From: Flavipsychrobacter stenotrophus
GTDB taxonomy: Bacteria > Bacteroidota > Bacteroidia > Chitinophagales > Chitinophagaceae
Assembly: GCF_002954265.1 (NCBI RefSeq)
Contig: NZ_PPSL01000005.1
Location: forward strand, 62,001 to 126,000
Direction of reading: 5' to 3'
Length of the DNA stretch: 64,000 nt
Shown here: in pieces, positions 8,536 to 17,127 of the stretch
Layout of the letters: every line of letters starts with the position of its first letter
Position numbering within the stretch: the first letter of the stretch is position 1
Program-made: the position numbers and the translations under genes
The notes under the pieces: model-generated
Databases searched by the model: none
What the model was told of the DNA's origin: nothing
The model's input: only the letters and a program-made list of their open reading frames with translations

Positions 8536-9284
8536 ACGCAAACGATCAGAATTTCACACCTGTAAGCTCTAAAGAAGAAACAACCTTTCTTGAGGGACCT
8601 CATTCCCGGTGGAGAGAGCTGAAATTTGTTTATGGTGTACTTAAGGAGTTCGTCTACGGCTTCCGCAAACTACATTTTCTCGGGCCTTGTGTTACTGTAT
8701 TCGGATCAGCACGATTTAATGAGCATCACCCTTACTACGAACTTGCCAGAGAGCTGGGGCGCGAAGTAGTAAAGCTCGGTTTTACCGTGATCACCGGCGG
8801 AGGCCCCGGCATAATGGAAGCTGCCAACAGAGGTGCTAAAGAGGGCGGAGGAAGATCTATTGGCTGCAACATTATATTACCTGCCGAGCAAAAACATAAT
8901 AACTACCTGGATAGCTGGGTGAGCATCAACTACTTTTTTATCAGGAAGGTATTACTCACCAAGTACTCTTATGCCTTTGTAGTGCTACCCGGAGGATACG
9001 GCACGATGGATGAATTCTTCGAAGCCATAACATTGATACAAACAGGTAAAACACTGCGCTTCCCGGTAATACTAATGGGAAAATCTTATCACAGCGAGCT
9101 ATACGGTTACATTCAGAAAATGGTTCAGGAAAAAACGATCAGCCCTGAAGACGCACAACTGTTCCTGTTTACCGATTCTGTTGCAGACGCAATTGACCAT
9201 ATCAACCTCTATGCTATTGAGGGTTTCGGACTAAAGAAAAAGAAGAAAATAAAACCTTCATTCCTCCTTTGGGAATCAAAATAG
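8532..9284 (+). CDS. LOG family protein (TIGR00730 Rossmann fold)
   Basis: A 250-residue protein with both signature motifs of the LOG/lysine-decarboxylase-like family: GGGPGIMEAANRGA (residues 89-102) and PGGYGTMDEFFEAI (153-166). Characterised members hydrolyse nucleoside 5'-monophosphates, releasing free base (cytokinin-activating phosphoribohydrolases), and some bacterial members are general nucleotide hydrolases. The protein is cytoplasmic, with an N-terminal helical extension of about 50 residues compared with the minimal family. It overlaps the DUF2158 gene by 4 bp and is followed after 5 bp by a secreted protein, so all three probably form one operon. The basic C-terminus (LKKKKKIKPSF) is unusual. 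Confidence 0.85.
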   Translation: MNANDQNFTPVSSKEETTFLEGPHSRWRELKFVYGVLKEFVYGFRKLHFLGPCVTVFGSARFNEHHPYYELARELGREVVKLGFTVITGGGPGIMEAANRGAKEGGGRSIGCNIILPAEQKHNNYLDSWVSINYFFIRKVLLTKYSYAFVVLPGGYGTMDEFFEAITLIQTGKTLRFPVILMGKSYHSELYGYIQKMVQEKTISPEDAQLFLFTDSVADAIDHINLYAIEGFGLKKKKKIKPSFLLWESK

Positions 9285-9289
9285 AAATC

Positions 9290-9814
9290 ATGAAAACAAC
9301 TACATTATTTTTTTACGTCGTTCTTTTTTCGCTATGTTTTCTCGGCACAACCGGCCAGGCAAGAACCCTCCATAACAAACGGCTCAAATTCAGCATTACT
9401 ATACCCGACCGCATGGCAAGGATAGATGACAGCACCGATGGCCTGTATCAGCAAATCTACTACGATACAACCATCGGACTTATATTCATCATATCCGCTC
9501 GTGAAAGCACGTTCAAGTCTGTAACAGATTATATAGACTGCAGCAGACAGGGCCTCGAGCAAGCAATGAAAACAAATTATGGCGACTCTCTTTTAACTAT
9601 GAAAAGCTGTAACTGGTCACACTACTACCCCGACCAAACTACTGTGTTGAATTTCGAAGTATCCGTTCTCCCCTTTGGCTTCGACAGGTATGTAGTATAC
9701 TTCATCCATCACCATCATAAAGACCTGCAACTGTCTTTCACCTATAAGAAAGAAAATGAGCAACTCAGCCTGGCTGCAATAGATAAAATAATGAGCACAT
9801 TAAAACTGAGATAA
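9290..9814 (+). CDS. Secreted protein of unknown function
   Basis: Start chosen at the ATG giving MKTTTLFFYVVLFSLCFLG with cleavage near GQA; the open frame extends 21 bp upstream into the LOG gene. The mature part, about 150 residues, begins with HNKRLKFSITIPDRM, a pattern seen in secreted proteins of the PsbP/DUF1795-like fold, and ends in an IDKIMSTLKL helix. No catalytic motif is visible. The 5-bp gap to the LOG gene suggests cotranscription. Confidence 0.6.
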   Translation: MKTTTLFFYVVLFSLCFLGTTGQARTLHNKRLKFSITIPDRMARIDDSTDGLYQQIYYDTTIGLIFIISARESTFKSVTDYIDCSRQGLEQAMKTNYGDSLLTMKSCNWSHYYPDQTTVLNFEVSVLPFGFDRYVVYFIHHHHKDLQLSFTYKKENEQLSLAAIDKIMSTLKLR

Positions 9815-9823
9815 TACTCCTGC

Positions 9824-11116
9824 CTATAGATTTGTCAACATCCTGCCAAATCTTTGATGATAGGCCCTTTCAAGTGATTCTTTATGTGCCGGGTGTGCAA
9901 TGCTAATCAACAGTCTTGCACGCTGCTCCAGGTTCTTCCCATATAAGTTCACAATGCCGTATTCAGTAGCCACATAGTGAATATGCCCTCGGGTAGTAAC
10001 CACTCCTGCACCCTCATTAAGGTGAGGCACAATGCGTGATATTCCTTTACTGGTTACCGACGGAATGGCGATGATAGGCTTACCGCCCTCAGAAAGCGCT
10101 GCACCCCGCATAAAATCCATCTGCCCACCAATACCTGAATACTGGTAAGTACCTACCGAATCGGCACATACCTGACCGGTAAGATCTATCTCTATGGCAC
10201 TGTTTATGGCTACTACTTTAGGGTTCTTGCGAATGATACTGACATCATTAACGTAGGCAACATCCATACAGTTAACATAAGGGTTGTTGTCTACAAAATC
10301 ATACACCCTTTGTGTACCAAGCACAAAAGAACTGATGATCTTACCCCGCGCTACTTTCTTCAATGAATTGGTAATAGCACCTTTCTCTACAAGAGACACA
10401 ACACCATCTGAAAACATTTCGGTATGCACTCCAAGATTTTTATGATCGCCAAGGTAGCCTAATATAGCATTGGGAATTGTACCTATTCCCATCTGCAAGG
10501 TCGACCCGTCTTCAATAATAGCAGCTACCTGCCGCCCTATCAGCTCTGCTACAGGATCTGCTTTACTCCTGTAGTTTACCTCAGGCAACGCAACATCTTC
10601 CCACACCATAGCATCAAACCGGGATATGTGAATGAATCCATCGCCTAGTACCCGCGGCATGCGCGGATTTACCTGGGCAATTATCTTCTTTGCATTTCTT
10701 GCTGCACTTATGGCCACATCAGCCGATGTACCTAACGTGCAATACCCATGCGCATCGGGCGGAGAAACCTGTAGCATAGCTACATCTATAGGCAGATAGC
10801 CTTCATTGAATAACTTAGGTATCTCACTCAGAAAAACCGGTATGTACCCACCATGATCGGAGTTCACCCACCCCCTGGTATTATCCGATACAAACAATGA
10901 GTTAAGGTAGAAGGTCTTCATTATTTCAGGGTGATTCCAGTCTATTGCACCGTAAGTAGTGATAGCTGTCAATTCAATATTACTTAACTCACCCGCTCTG
11001 GCAAGTAGCGCTTCTATAAGTTTGACTGGAGTAGCCGCACTGCCATGTATAAATACCCTGCTCCCGCTCTCTACTATCTTTACTGCGTCTTCTGCTCTTA
11101 TATAACCGGTCCTCAT
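9824..11116 (-). CDS. Acetyl-CoA hydrolase/transferase family protein
   Basis: A 430-residue member of the Cat1/AbfT family (4-hydroxybutyrate CoA-transferase-like). Conserved parts: VSPPDAHGYCTLGTSADV, IGRQVAAIIEDGSTLQMGIGTIPNAI, and GVHTEMFSDGVVSL, whose Glu (about residue 233) forms the acyl-glutamyl-CoA intermediate. GIGGQMDFMRGA and the VTTRGHIHYVATEYGIVNLYGKN segment are also typical. It moves CoA between short-chain acids or hydrolyses acyl-CoA in the cytoplasm; the exact acid is not deducible. It lies 41 bp downstream of the beta-CASP gene on the same strand and is probably its second cistron. Confidence 0.85.
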   Translation of the reverse strand: MRTGYIRAEDAVKIVESGSRVFIHGSAATPVKLIEALLARAGELSNIELTAITTYGAIDWNHPEIMKTFYLNSLFVSDNTRGWVNSDHGGYIPVFLSEIPKLFNEGYLPIDVAMLQVSPPDAHGYCTLGTSADVAISAARNAKKIIAQVNPRMPRVLGDGFIHISRFDAMVWEDVALPEVNYRSKADPVAELIGRQVAAIIEDGSTLQMGIGTIPNAILGYLGDHKNLGVHTEMFSDGVVSLVEKGAITNSLKKVARGKIISSFVLGTQRVYDFVDNNPYVNCMDVAYVNDVSIIRKNPKVVAINSAIEIDLTGQVCADSVGTYQYSGIGGQMDFMRGAALSEGGKPIIAIPSVTSKGISRIVPHLNEGAGVVTTRGHIHYVATEYGIVNLYGKNLEQRARLLISIAHPAHKESLERAYHQRFGRMLTNL

Positions 11117-11157
11117 TTATTCTATAGTATTTTAAATATCTACCGCTGCAAGGTAGG

Positions 11158-12570
11158 TTATTCAATTTCGCCTAAATCCACAGTTTCATGCTGCCTGGGA
11201 ATGAACACATCCCTGAAACCTTTCTTCATCAATCGTTCACGAAATTTTTCTTGTGCTTCATAGTCCCCGTGAACAAGAAATAATTTGCTCACCAGTGATG
11301 GATCCTGGCAAGCAAGCCACTGGCACATGTCATCGTAGTCCCCATGAGCGCTCAGGCTCGTGATCTCTTCTATCCGTGCCTTTACGCTGAATTCTTTGCC
11401 AAATATTCTCACCACATCAGGCTTCAGTTTTAGCCTGCCGCCTAATGATAGCGGCTCACAATAACCTGTGAGCAATATCGTGTTTTTTGCACCACCTATA
11501 TTATTGGCAATATGATGCTTTACCCTGCCCGCTTCTGCCATGCCTGATGCCGAGATAATGACACATGGCTCATCCGTGTCATTCAACGCTATGGAATCTT
11601 GTACCTTCTCAATGTACTTCAACCCCTTGAACGCGAATATATCTGTATCGTCTTTCAATATCTTCCGCACATGGGCATTATAGCTATCCGGATACCTTTT
11701 AACGGTCTCTGTAATTTTAATTGATAGCGGACTATCCACATAGTAGTTGAGTGGAGGCAGGCGCCCCTCCAGCTCCAGTTGATTGAGCATGAAAAGAATT
11801 TCCTGGGTGCGCGCCATGCTGAATGCCGGAACTATAAGTTTACCATGGTTCTTTAAACAGGTATCTACTATCACCTTTAGCAGTGCTTCGTTTGATACTT
11901 TCGACTCGTCATGTAGTCTGTCCCCGTAGGTGGACTCCATAATAATGTAGTCGGCCTGCGGGAAGACTTCCGGAGATTTTAATATCATATCTCTGTACCT
12001 GCCTATATCGCCACTAAAGGTTAAATGGATATCCTTTCCGTTCTCGTTGATCTTAAGGTTTACCGCTGCACTACCCAATATGTGTCCGCAGTCGGTAAAC
12101 AGCAACTCTACACCATTCTCTATAATAAAATGTTCGTGGTAGGAGATCGTTTCCAAAAGAGGAAAGACCATGTTGGCGTCTTCTTCTGTGTAGAGCGCGT
12201 CAACCGCTGGCTTATGGTCGCGGATTCGCACCTTATTCACATACCTTATGTCTTCTTCCTGTATTCTTGCCGAATCGATCAGTAGTATTTTAATAAGGCT
12301 GGCGGTTGCCGGTGTGCAGTATATCTTTCCCTTATAGCCCTCCTTCACCAGCTTGGGCAAGAGGCCTATATGATCTATATGCGCATGAGAAATGATCACA
12401 TGATCGATCTCAGCAGGAATAAACCCCCATTCACTATTCAGTTCGGTCGTCTGCTTACCCATCCCCTGGAATAAGCCACAATCAAGCAGTATCTTCTTCC
12501 CCGACTGCAGTTGAAACACATGCTTCGATCCGGTTACTGTACGGGCGGCGCCATGAAATGTTATTTTCAT
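11158..12570 (-). CDS. Metallo-beta-lactamase fold beta-CASP hydrolase with RNA-specificity domain
   Basis: A 470-residue protein. The zinc-binding signature HAHIDHIG is at residues 62-69, GDIGR follows around 195, and the beta-CASP region contains VPAFSMARTQEILFML and VIISASGMAEAGRVKHH. The C-terminal part has LLTGYC, SAHGDYDDM and FLVHGDYEAQEKFRERL, the layout of YSH1/CPSF73-like ribonucleases (RMMBL domain). It probably acts on RNA in the cytoplasm. The intact HxHxDH motif indicates activity. A TACTTTTG -7 element with an overlapping CRP-like palindrome lies just upstream, and the CoA-transferase follows. Confidence 0.85.
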   Translation of the reverse strand: MKITFHGAARTVTGSKHVFQLQSGKKILLDCGLFQGMGKQTTELNSEWGFIPAEIDHVIISHAHIDHIGLLPKLVKEGYKGKIYCTPATASLIKILLIDSARIQEEDIRYVNKVRIRDHKPAVDALYTEEDANMVFPLLETISYHEHFIIENGVELLFTDCGHILGSAAVNLKINENGKDIHLTFSGDIGRYRDMILKSPEVFPQADYIIMESTYGDRLHDESKVSNEALLKVIVDTCLKNHGKLIVPAFSMARTQEILFMLNQLELEGRLPPLNYYVDSPLSIKITETVKRYPDSYNAHVRKILKDDTDIFAFKGLKYIEKVQDSIALNDTDEPCVIISASGMAEAGRVKHHIANNIGGAKNTILLTGYCEPLSLGGRLKLKPDVVRIFGKEFSVKARIEEITSLSAHGDYDDMCQWLACQDPSLVSKLFLVHGDYEAQEKFRERLMKKGFRDVFIPRQHETVDLGEIE

Positions 12571-12580
12571 TGATAATAGT

Positions 12581-12602
12581 TGTGATTGTAGTCACAAAAG
12601 TA
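12581..12602 (-). promoter_or_regulatory. -7 element with overlapping CRP-like palindrome
   Basis: CAAAAGTA at 12595-12602 is TACTTTTG on the minus strand, a perfect -7 consensus. Immediately downstream TGTGA-TTGTAG-TCACA (12581-12596) is an exact TGTGA-N6-TCACA palindrome, the classic CRP-type site, placed over the expected transcription start. No clear TTTG was seen at the usual -33 distance. Confidence 0.5.
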
Positions 12603-12707
12603 ATCACGCCACCCCGCAAGCTCAGTTAACCACAACAGTTCGAAAGATGATCTTCGTCATGATACTTTAATTGCAAAGTGCTTATACATACCAGGACACG
12701 GATATTC

Positions 12708-15398
12708 CTACAATTTACCTTTCATAACTACTACACGTTCTACCAACCTTATGTCCTTACTTGAACTCCCTATCATTATCCTGAAAGTGCCCGGCTCTAC
12801 TACCCGTTGCATTTTCGCATTAAGCATTTGTAACATTGCTGGCGTGATGGTAAAAGATAGTGCCTTTTGTTCCCTCGGTTCTAAATGAACACGCTGAAAG
12901 GCTTTCAACTCTTTCAATGGACGAACCACCGAAGAAAGTTCATCCCTCATGTAGAGTTGCACAACTTCCTCACCTGCAAATGAACCAACATTACTCACTA
13001 CAAAATTTACCCTTACGGAATCACCTGCTTTGATCTTCTGGCTCGACACCGACACTAGCCTGTATTCAAATTGCGTATAGCTCAACCCATACCCAAATGG
13101 GAACAGTGGCTGCCCCGTACCGTCTGCATAATCATCACCCCTACCCGTTGGCTTATGATTATAGGTCAACGGCAACTGCCCTTCATTCATAGGAAACGTT
13201 ATAGGCAATTTGCCCGATGGATTTACCTTACCCAGCAACACATCTGCAATAGCTTCACCACCCGACTCACCGGGATACCATACATCCACAACTGCATTCA
13301 CTTTATCCAACCAACTACTCATGGTCACAGCGCTCCCGCCAAACAACACTACAACAATAGGCTTACCGGTCGCAGCCAACCGCTGTATCATTTCTTCCTG
13401 CCTGCCGGGCAAGTTTAAGTGGCTTCTGTCCTGAAATTCACCTTCATTTGTGCCAACTGTTACTACAACTACATCGCTCTCTTCCGCCAGCTGCACAGCC
13501 TCCGCAATGGCTCTTTTTGTCTCATCCACAACATCTATATTCCACACCAATTTAAATCTGGCGTTACCGGCTGGCTCCTTATATTCTACCCTAATTTTAT
13601 ATTCTTTACTTTCCTCAACATAGTACTCAGCAACCAATGTTCCGTAGGCTTGGTTAGTCCATGTATCTAATAACAGCCGGTCATCTATGTATAGCCGATA
13701 ACCTTCATTACCTTCTATCCCAATTTTGTATGTACCCGTCTTGGGCCCTGTAAGATAACCTGTCCATCTGCACGAATAAAAATCATAATTGATCTTCGGG
13801 TCAGGCGAAAATAGGGTCCACTGAAAATCTATCTTTGGGTCATTACGAGACACTACAGGATTACCCTCAAGACTCGTATTGTTATAGTATTCCGCTTCCA
13901 ATCCGGCTATTCTTTTACCACCTACTTTTGAAGACAAAAACTCTGGAGCAACCACATTGTACAGCTTATGTTCACGGCCACAACCGGGGGCAAACTGAAC
14001 AGTTTTATCCGCACCCACAGTCTTCTTTAAAGCATCCAACAAATTCACCTTATCATTACCCGGACCGCTATACCCACCCAGCCTGGCCTCGATAGCATCG
14101 GGACCTATTACTGCTATTGTCTTTGCGACGGCCGCCAATGGCAATACTTTTCTTTCATCATTCTTTAACAGCACTATCGACTTCAGTGAAGCTTCTTTTG
14201 CCAATTGATGATGACCCCGCAAATAGGCCGTATCATTAACACTCACCTGCGGCACATAAGGATGCTCAAACAGCCCCAGTTCAAACTTCACACGCAGTAC
14301 CCTGGCCACCGCACTATCCAACTTTGCCCTGTTTACTTTACTATTAATGAACGGTGCTTTAAATAGATCAGCATGCGCTATATCGGTCTGAAAGATGACA
14401 TCCAATCCATTTTCTATAGCCTGCTTTCCGGCATCTTCATACCCCGATGCAGTAAAGTGCAATACATTAGCACCACCCACTGCACCCGCATCAGAAATTA
14501 CAAAGCCTTTAAAGCCCCAGTCCTGCTTAAGCTTCTTATTCAGCAACCAGTCATTTGCGGTACAAGGACTACCATTAAGCGAGTTATAGGCTGTCATGAT
14601 ACTTCTCGCTCCGCCGTCCTTTATACAGGCCTTAAATGGCACAAAATAGCTTTCCTCCAGCTCGCGTTCAGTTGCCTCTACCGGGTAGCTATCCCTCCCT
14701 CCCGCTCCATGATTCACCACAAAATGTTTCGGGGTAGTTATGATACCCATTTGCTCAAATGCGCGTACATACGCCACACCCATTGCCGCACTTAACATAG
14801 GGTCTTCGCCATAGGTTTCCTCTACTCTGCCCCACCTTACATCTGTGGCCAGGTTCACCACCGGAGAGAGTATCTGTCTTATTCCCCTTTGCTTACATTC
14901 ATATGCTATTGCATTGGCCACACGCCCCATCAATGCCTTATCCCAGGTAGCCGCCAGTGCTATCGACTGCGGGAACGACGTAGCCCCTGTCCTCACCAAT
15001 CCATGCAGTGCTTCATCAAATATAATTACAGGTATACCTAACCGCGACTGTTCTACAAAGTACCGCTGAATACTATTTACCTTTTCTATCGTCTGGCGTG
15101 TATCCCTGCCGGGGTTATACGTCATCATCTGCCCGGCCGCATTGTTGCTTACCGTAGTAGTATTTACCTGGAAACCGAACAACCCGCTTTTAAACTGCTC
15201 GGGGTGTTCCCCAAGATCTCCCGGCACCATAAACAACTGCCTGAATTTCTCTTCAGGTGTCATTCGCCCCAGCAGATCTTTTACTCTCTGCTCTACAGGT
15301 AGCTTAGCATTCTTGTATGGAAGCTGTTTTTGCGCATATGCAGAGTAGGAACAAACGAAGCAAACCACCAACCCCGATAATAAGAATACCCTTTTCAT
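12708..15398 (-). CDS. Glycoside hydrolase family 3 with PA14 insertion
   Basis: Start placed at MKRVFLLSGLVVCFVCSYS, a Sec signal ending SAYAQ; the frame extends 33 bp upstream. About 896 residues. The GH3 N-terminal barrel contains KHFVVNHGAGGRDSY and GFKGFVISDAGAV, with the Asp of ISDAG (about residue 303) as nucleophile. The GH3 C-terminal domain begins near LKNDERKVLPL and is interrupted by a PA14 domain (about residues 500-635, LEAEYYNNTSLEGNP to GNARFKLVWN) that usually binds sugars. It ends in a fibronectin-III-like domain. Activity is probably exo-beta-glucosidase, xylosidase or similar, periplasmic. It lies 71 bp downstream of the GH29 gene on the same strand. Confidence 0.88.
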   Translation of the reverse strand: MKRVFLLSGLVVCFVCSYSAYAQKQLPYKNAKLPVEQRVKDLLGRMTPEEKFRQLFMVPGDLGEHPEQFKSGLFGFQVNTTTVSNNAAGQMMTYNPGRDTRQTIEKVNSIQRYFVEQSRLGIPVIIFDEALHGLVRTGATSFPQSIALAATWDKALMGRVANAIAYECKQRGIRQILSPVVNLATDVRWGRVEETYGEDPMLSAAMGVAYVRAFEQMGIITTPKHFVVNHGAGGRDSYPVEATERELEESYFVPFKACIKDGGARSIMTAYNSLNGSPCTANDWLLNKKLKQDWGFKGFVISDAGAVGGANVLHFTASGYEDAGKQAIENGLDVIFQTDIAHADLFKAPFINSKVNRAKLDSAVARVLRVKFELGLFEHPYVPQVSVNDTAYLRGHHQLAKEASLKSIVLLKNDERKVLPLAAVAKTIAVIGPDAIEARLGGYSGPGNDKVNLLDALKKTVGADKTVQFAPGCGREHKLYNVVAPEFLSSKVGGKRIAGLEAEYYNNTSLEGNPVVSRNDPKIDFQWTLFSPDPKINYDFYSCRWTGYLTGPKTGTYKIGIEGNEGYRLYIDDRLLLDTWTNQAYGTLVAEYYVEESKEYKIRVEYKEPAGNARFKLVWNIDVVDETKRAIAEAVQLAEESDVVVVTVGTNEGEFQDRSHLNLPGRQEEMIQRLAATGKPIVVVLFGGSAVTMSSWLDKVNAVVDVWYPGESGGEAIADVLLGKVNPSGKLPITFPMNEGQLPLTYNHKPTGRGDDYADGTGQPLFPFGYGLSYTQFEYRLVSVSSQKIKAGDSVRVNFVVSNVGSFAGEEVVQLYMRDELSSVVRPLKELKAFQRVHLEPREQKALSFTITPAMLQMLNAKMQRVVEPGTFRIMIGSSSKDIRLVERVVVMKGKL

Positions 15399-15469
15399 AA
15401 CTGTGCTTGCATAGTATTTTATGGGAGTCATAACTATATAAACTTTTACCTGCTGCCATCGTCAACATC

Positions 15470-16927
15470 CTATTCAGTGACTTTTATCACCCATACATGA
15501 TCCGTTACCTTCTTAAGATCGGCAGGGATATGTATATTCATTCTCCCTTCCTTTGCGTTCCACTTTAATTGCCGTTGACTACCTAACATATGTAACCTGG
15601 TATTTTTAGAAAACGACATTTCAGAAAGTGTAACTATTTCTTTAGGAAACTCAAAAAAGAAAATGAATTTAGTCTTACCATCTTTAGACTGTGTATATCT
15701 TATACTGTCGCCTTCTTTAAACACCTTATACATTCTTGTCCCATAAATAGCCTCCCCATTTACCTTCATCCATGCCCCTATTTCCTTAAGTCGGACATAG
15801 GCGTCGGCATCCAGTTCGCCGTTAGGTCCGGGTCCAATGTTCAGCAGGTAATTACCACCCTTACTTACTATGTCCACCAATTTTTCTATCAGCTCATTGC
15901 TTGGCTTATACTTATCATTGGGCATATAGCTCCAGGAGGTAGCCATGGTCATACATGTCTCCCACGGATAAGGCAGCCCCTCATTGGGTATCTCCTGCTC
16001 CGGCGTAAGATAGTTTTGTTGTGGTCCCGGCACGGCTCTGTCTACTACCAGTAGCTTTGGCTGCTTCGCCCTCACCTCTTTCACCAGTCGCGGCATATCT
16101 ATATCCTGGCTCTGCGGATTGCGCGCCCACCTGCTGCCATCTTCCTCTGCCAGTAATGTTTCCTTTACTTCATCATCTGTCTTGGGGCGCACCCAGCCAC
16201 CATCCAGCCACAGTGTATCCAGCTTACCATAATCCGTTACCAGCTCATTGATCTGGTTATGCGTATAGTCTGTAAATTGCTTCCATTGCTCAGGATACTT
16301 CTTCACAGAATAATTGGCATTACGGTCGCTCACCGGAAATTTCTTCCACCAGAAATAATCACTGTTCCAGTCAGGCTTAGAGAAGTACGCTCCTATCCAG
16401 AAGTTCTGTTTTCTGAACGCCCCAAAAATCTCCTTGGTCACATTGGCACGGCTATTAGTAGAAAAGGGAGTCTTTTTATCGGTGATCTTATAATCTGTGT
16501 ACTTGCTGTCAAACATGCAGAACCCATCATGGTGCTTGGTAGTGAATACTATGTACTTCATACCCGCCTCTTTAGCAGCCGCGGCCCATTTATCCGAATC
16601 GAACTGCACAGGATTAAAAGTAGTCTGCAGGTTATGATATGCTTTTACGTAACCATTGTAATCATCGGCAATATCCTTCTTTCTGCCACCCGTAGCCCAT
16701 CCCAGATCTTCGGGACAAATGCTCCAACTTTCCACCACTCCCCACTGACTATAAGTCCCCCAGTGCATCAGCAATCCAAACTTTAGGTCCTTCCATTCCT
16801 CCAGTCTATGTTGTATCGCCGTATCCGGGTCGGGGAAATATTGATTGTGTTGCGCAGACAGATTGCCAGGCAACAAAAAAAAGCCAATAACTGCTACAAA
16901 AAAAACCTTTATTTGATTACTTCCCAT
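15470..16927 (-). CDS. Alpha-L-fucosidase (GH29)
   Basis: A 485-residue secreted enzyme with a signal peptide (MGSNQIKVFFVAVIGFFLLP..., cleavage after LSAQ). GH29 features: KFGLLMHWGTYSQWG, AKEAGMKYIVFTTKHHDGFCMFDS, and LDTLWLDGGW carrying the nucleophile Asp at about residue 242. The late segment GGNYLLNIGPGPNGELD is also diagnostic. It should remove alpha-linked L-fucose from glycans in the periplasm or outside the cell. Followed by the GH3 gene and preceded by the heparinase-like T9SS cargo, it forms a small glycan-degrading group without SusC/SusD genes in view. Confidence 0.9.
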   Translation of the reverse strand: MGSNQIKVFFVAVIGFFLLPGNLSAQHNQYFPDPDTAIQHRLEEWKDLKFGLLMHWGTYSQWGVVESWSICPEDLGWATGGRKKDIADDYNGYVKAYHNLQTTFNPVQFDSDKWAAAAKEAGMKYIVFTTKHHDGFCMFDSKYTDYKITDKKTPFSTNSRANVTKEIFGAFRKQNFWIGAYFSKPDWNSDYFWWKKFPVSDRNANYSVKKYPEQWKQFTDYTHNQINELVTDYGKLDTLWLDGGWVRPKTDDEVKETLLAEEDGSRWARNPQSQDIDMPRLVKEVRAKQPKLLVVDRAVPGPQQNYLTPEQEIPNEGLPYPWETCMTMATSWSYMPNDKYKPSNELIEKLVDIVSKGGNYLLNIGPGPNGELDADAYVRLKEIGAWMKVNGEAIYGTRMYKVFKEGDSIRYTQSKDGKTKFIFFFEFPKEIVTLSEMSFSKNTRLHMLGSQRQLKWNAKEGRMNIHIPADLKKVTDHVWVIKVTE

Positions 16928-17127
16928 TACAACAGATTTTAGAAATGCCCGAAGCGCTCCTATTAGAAATCTAAAGTAACAACTTATCTGAATCGGGGTA
17001 CTATTCTACATTAAGATTGTAGTCCCAATTACCCTCTCGCATAAAATTTGTAGAACTAATTTGCATGCATCTGCATTAGTTGCAAGTTCTGTGAATCTCC
17101 ATCGCCTAATTCGTCATGCATTTATAT

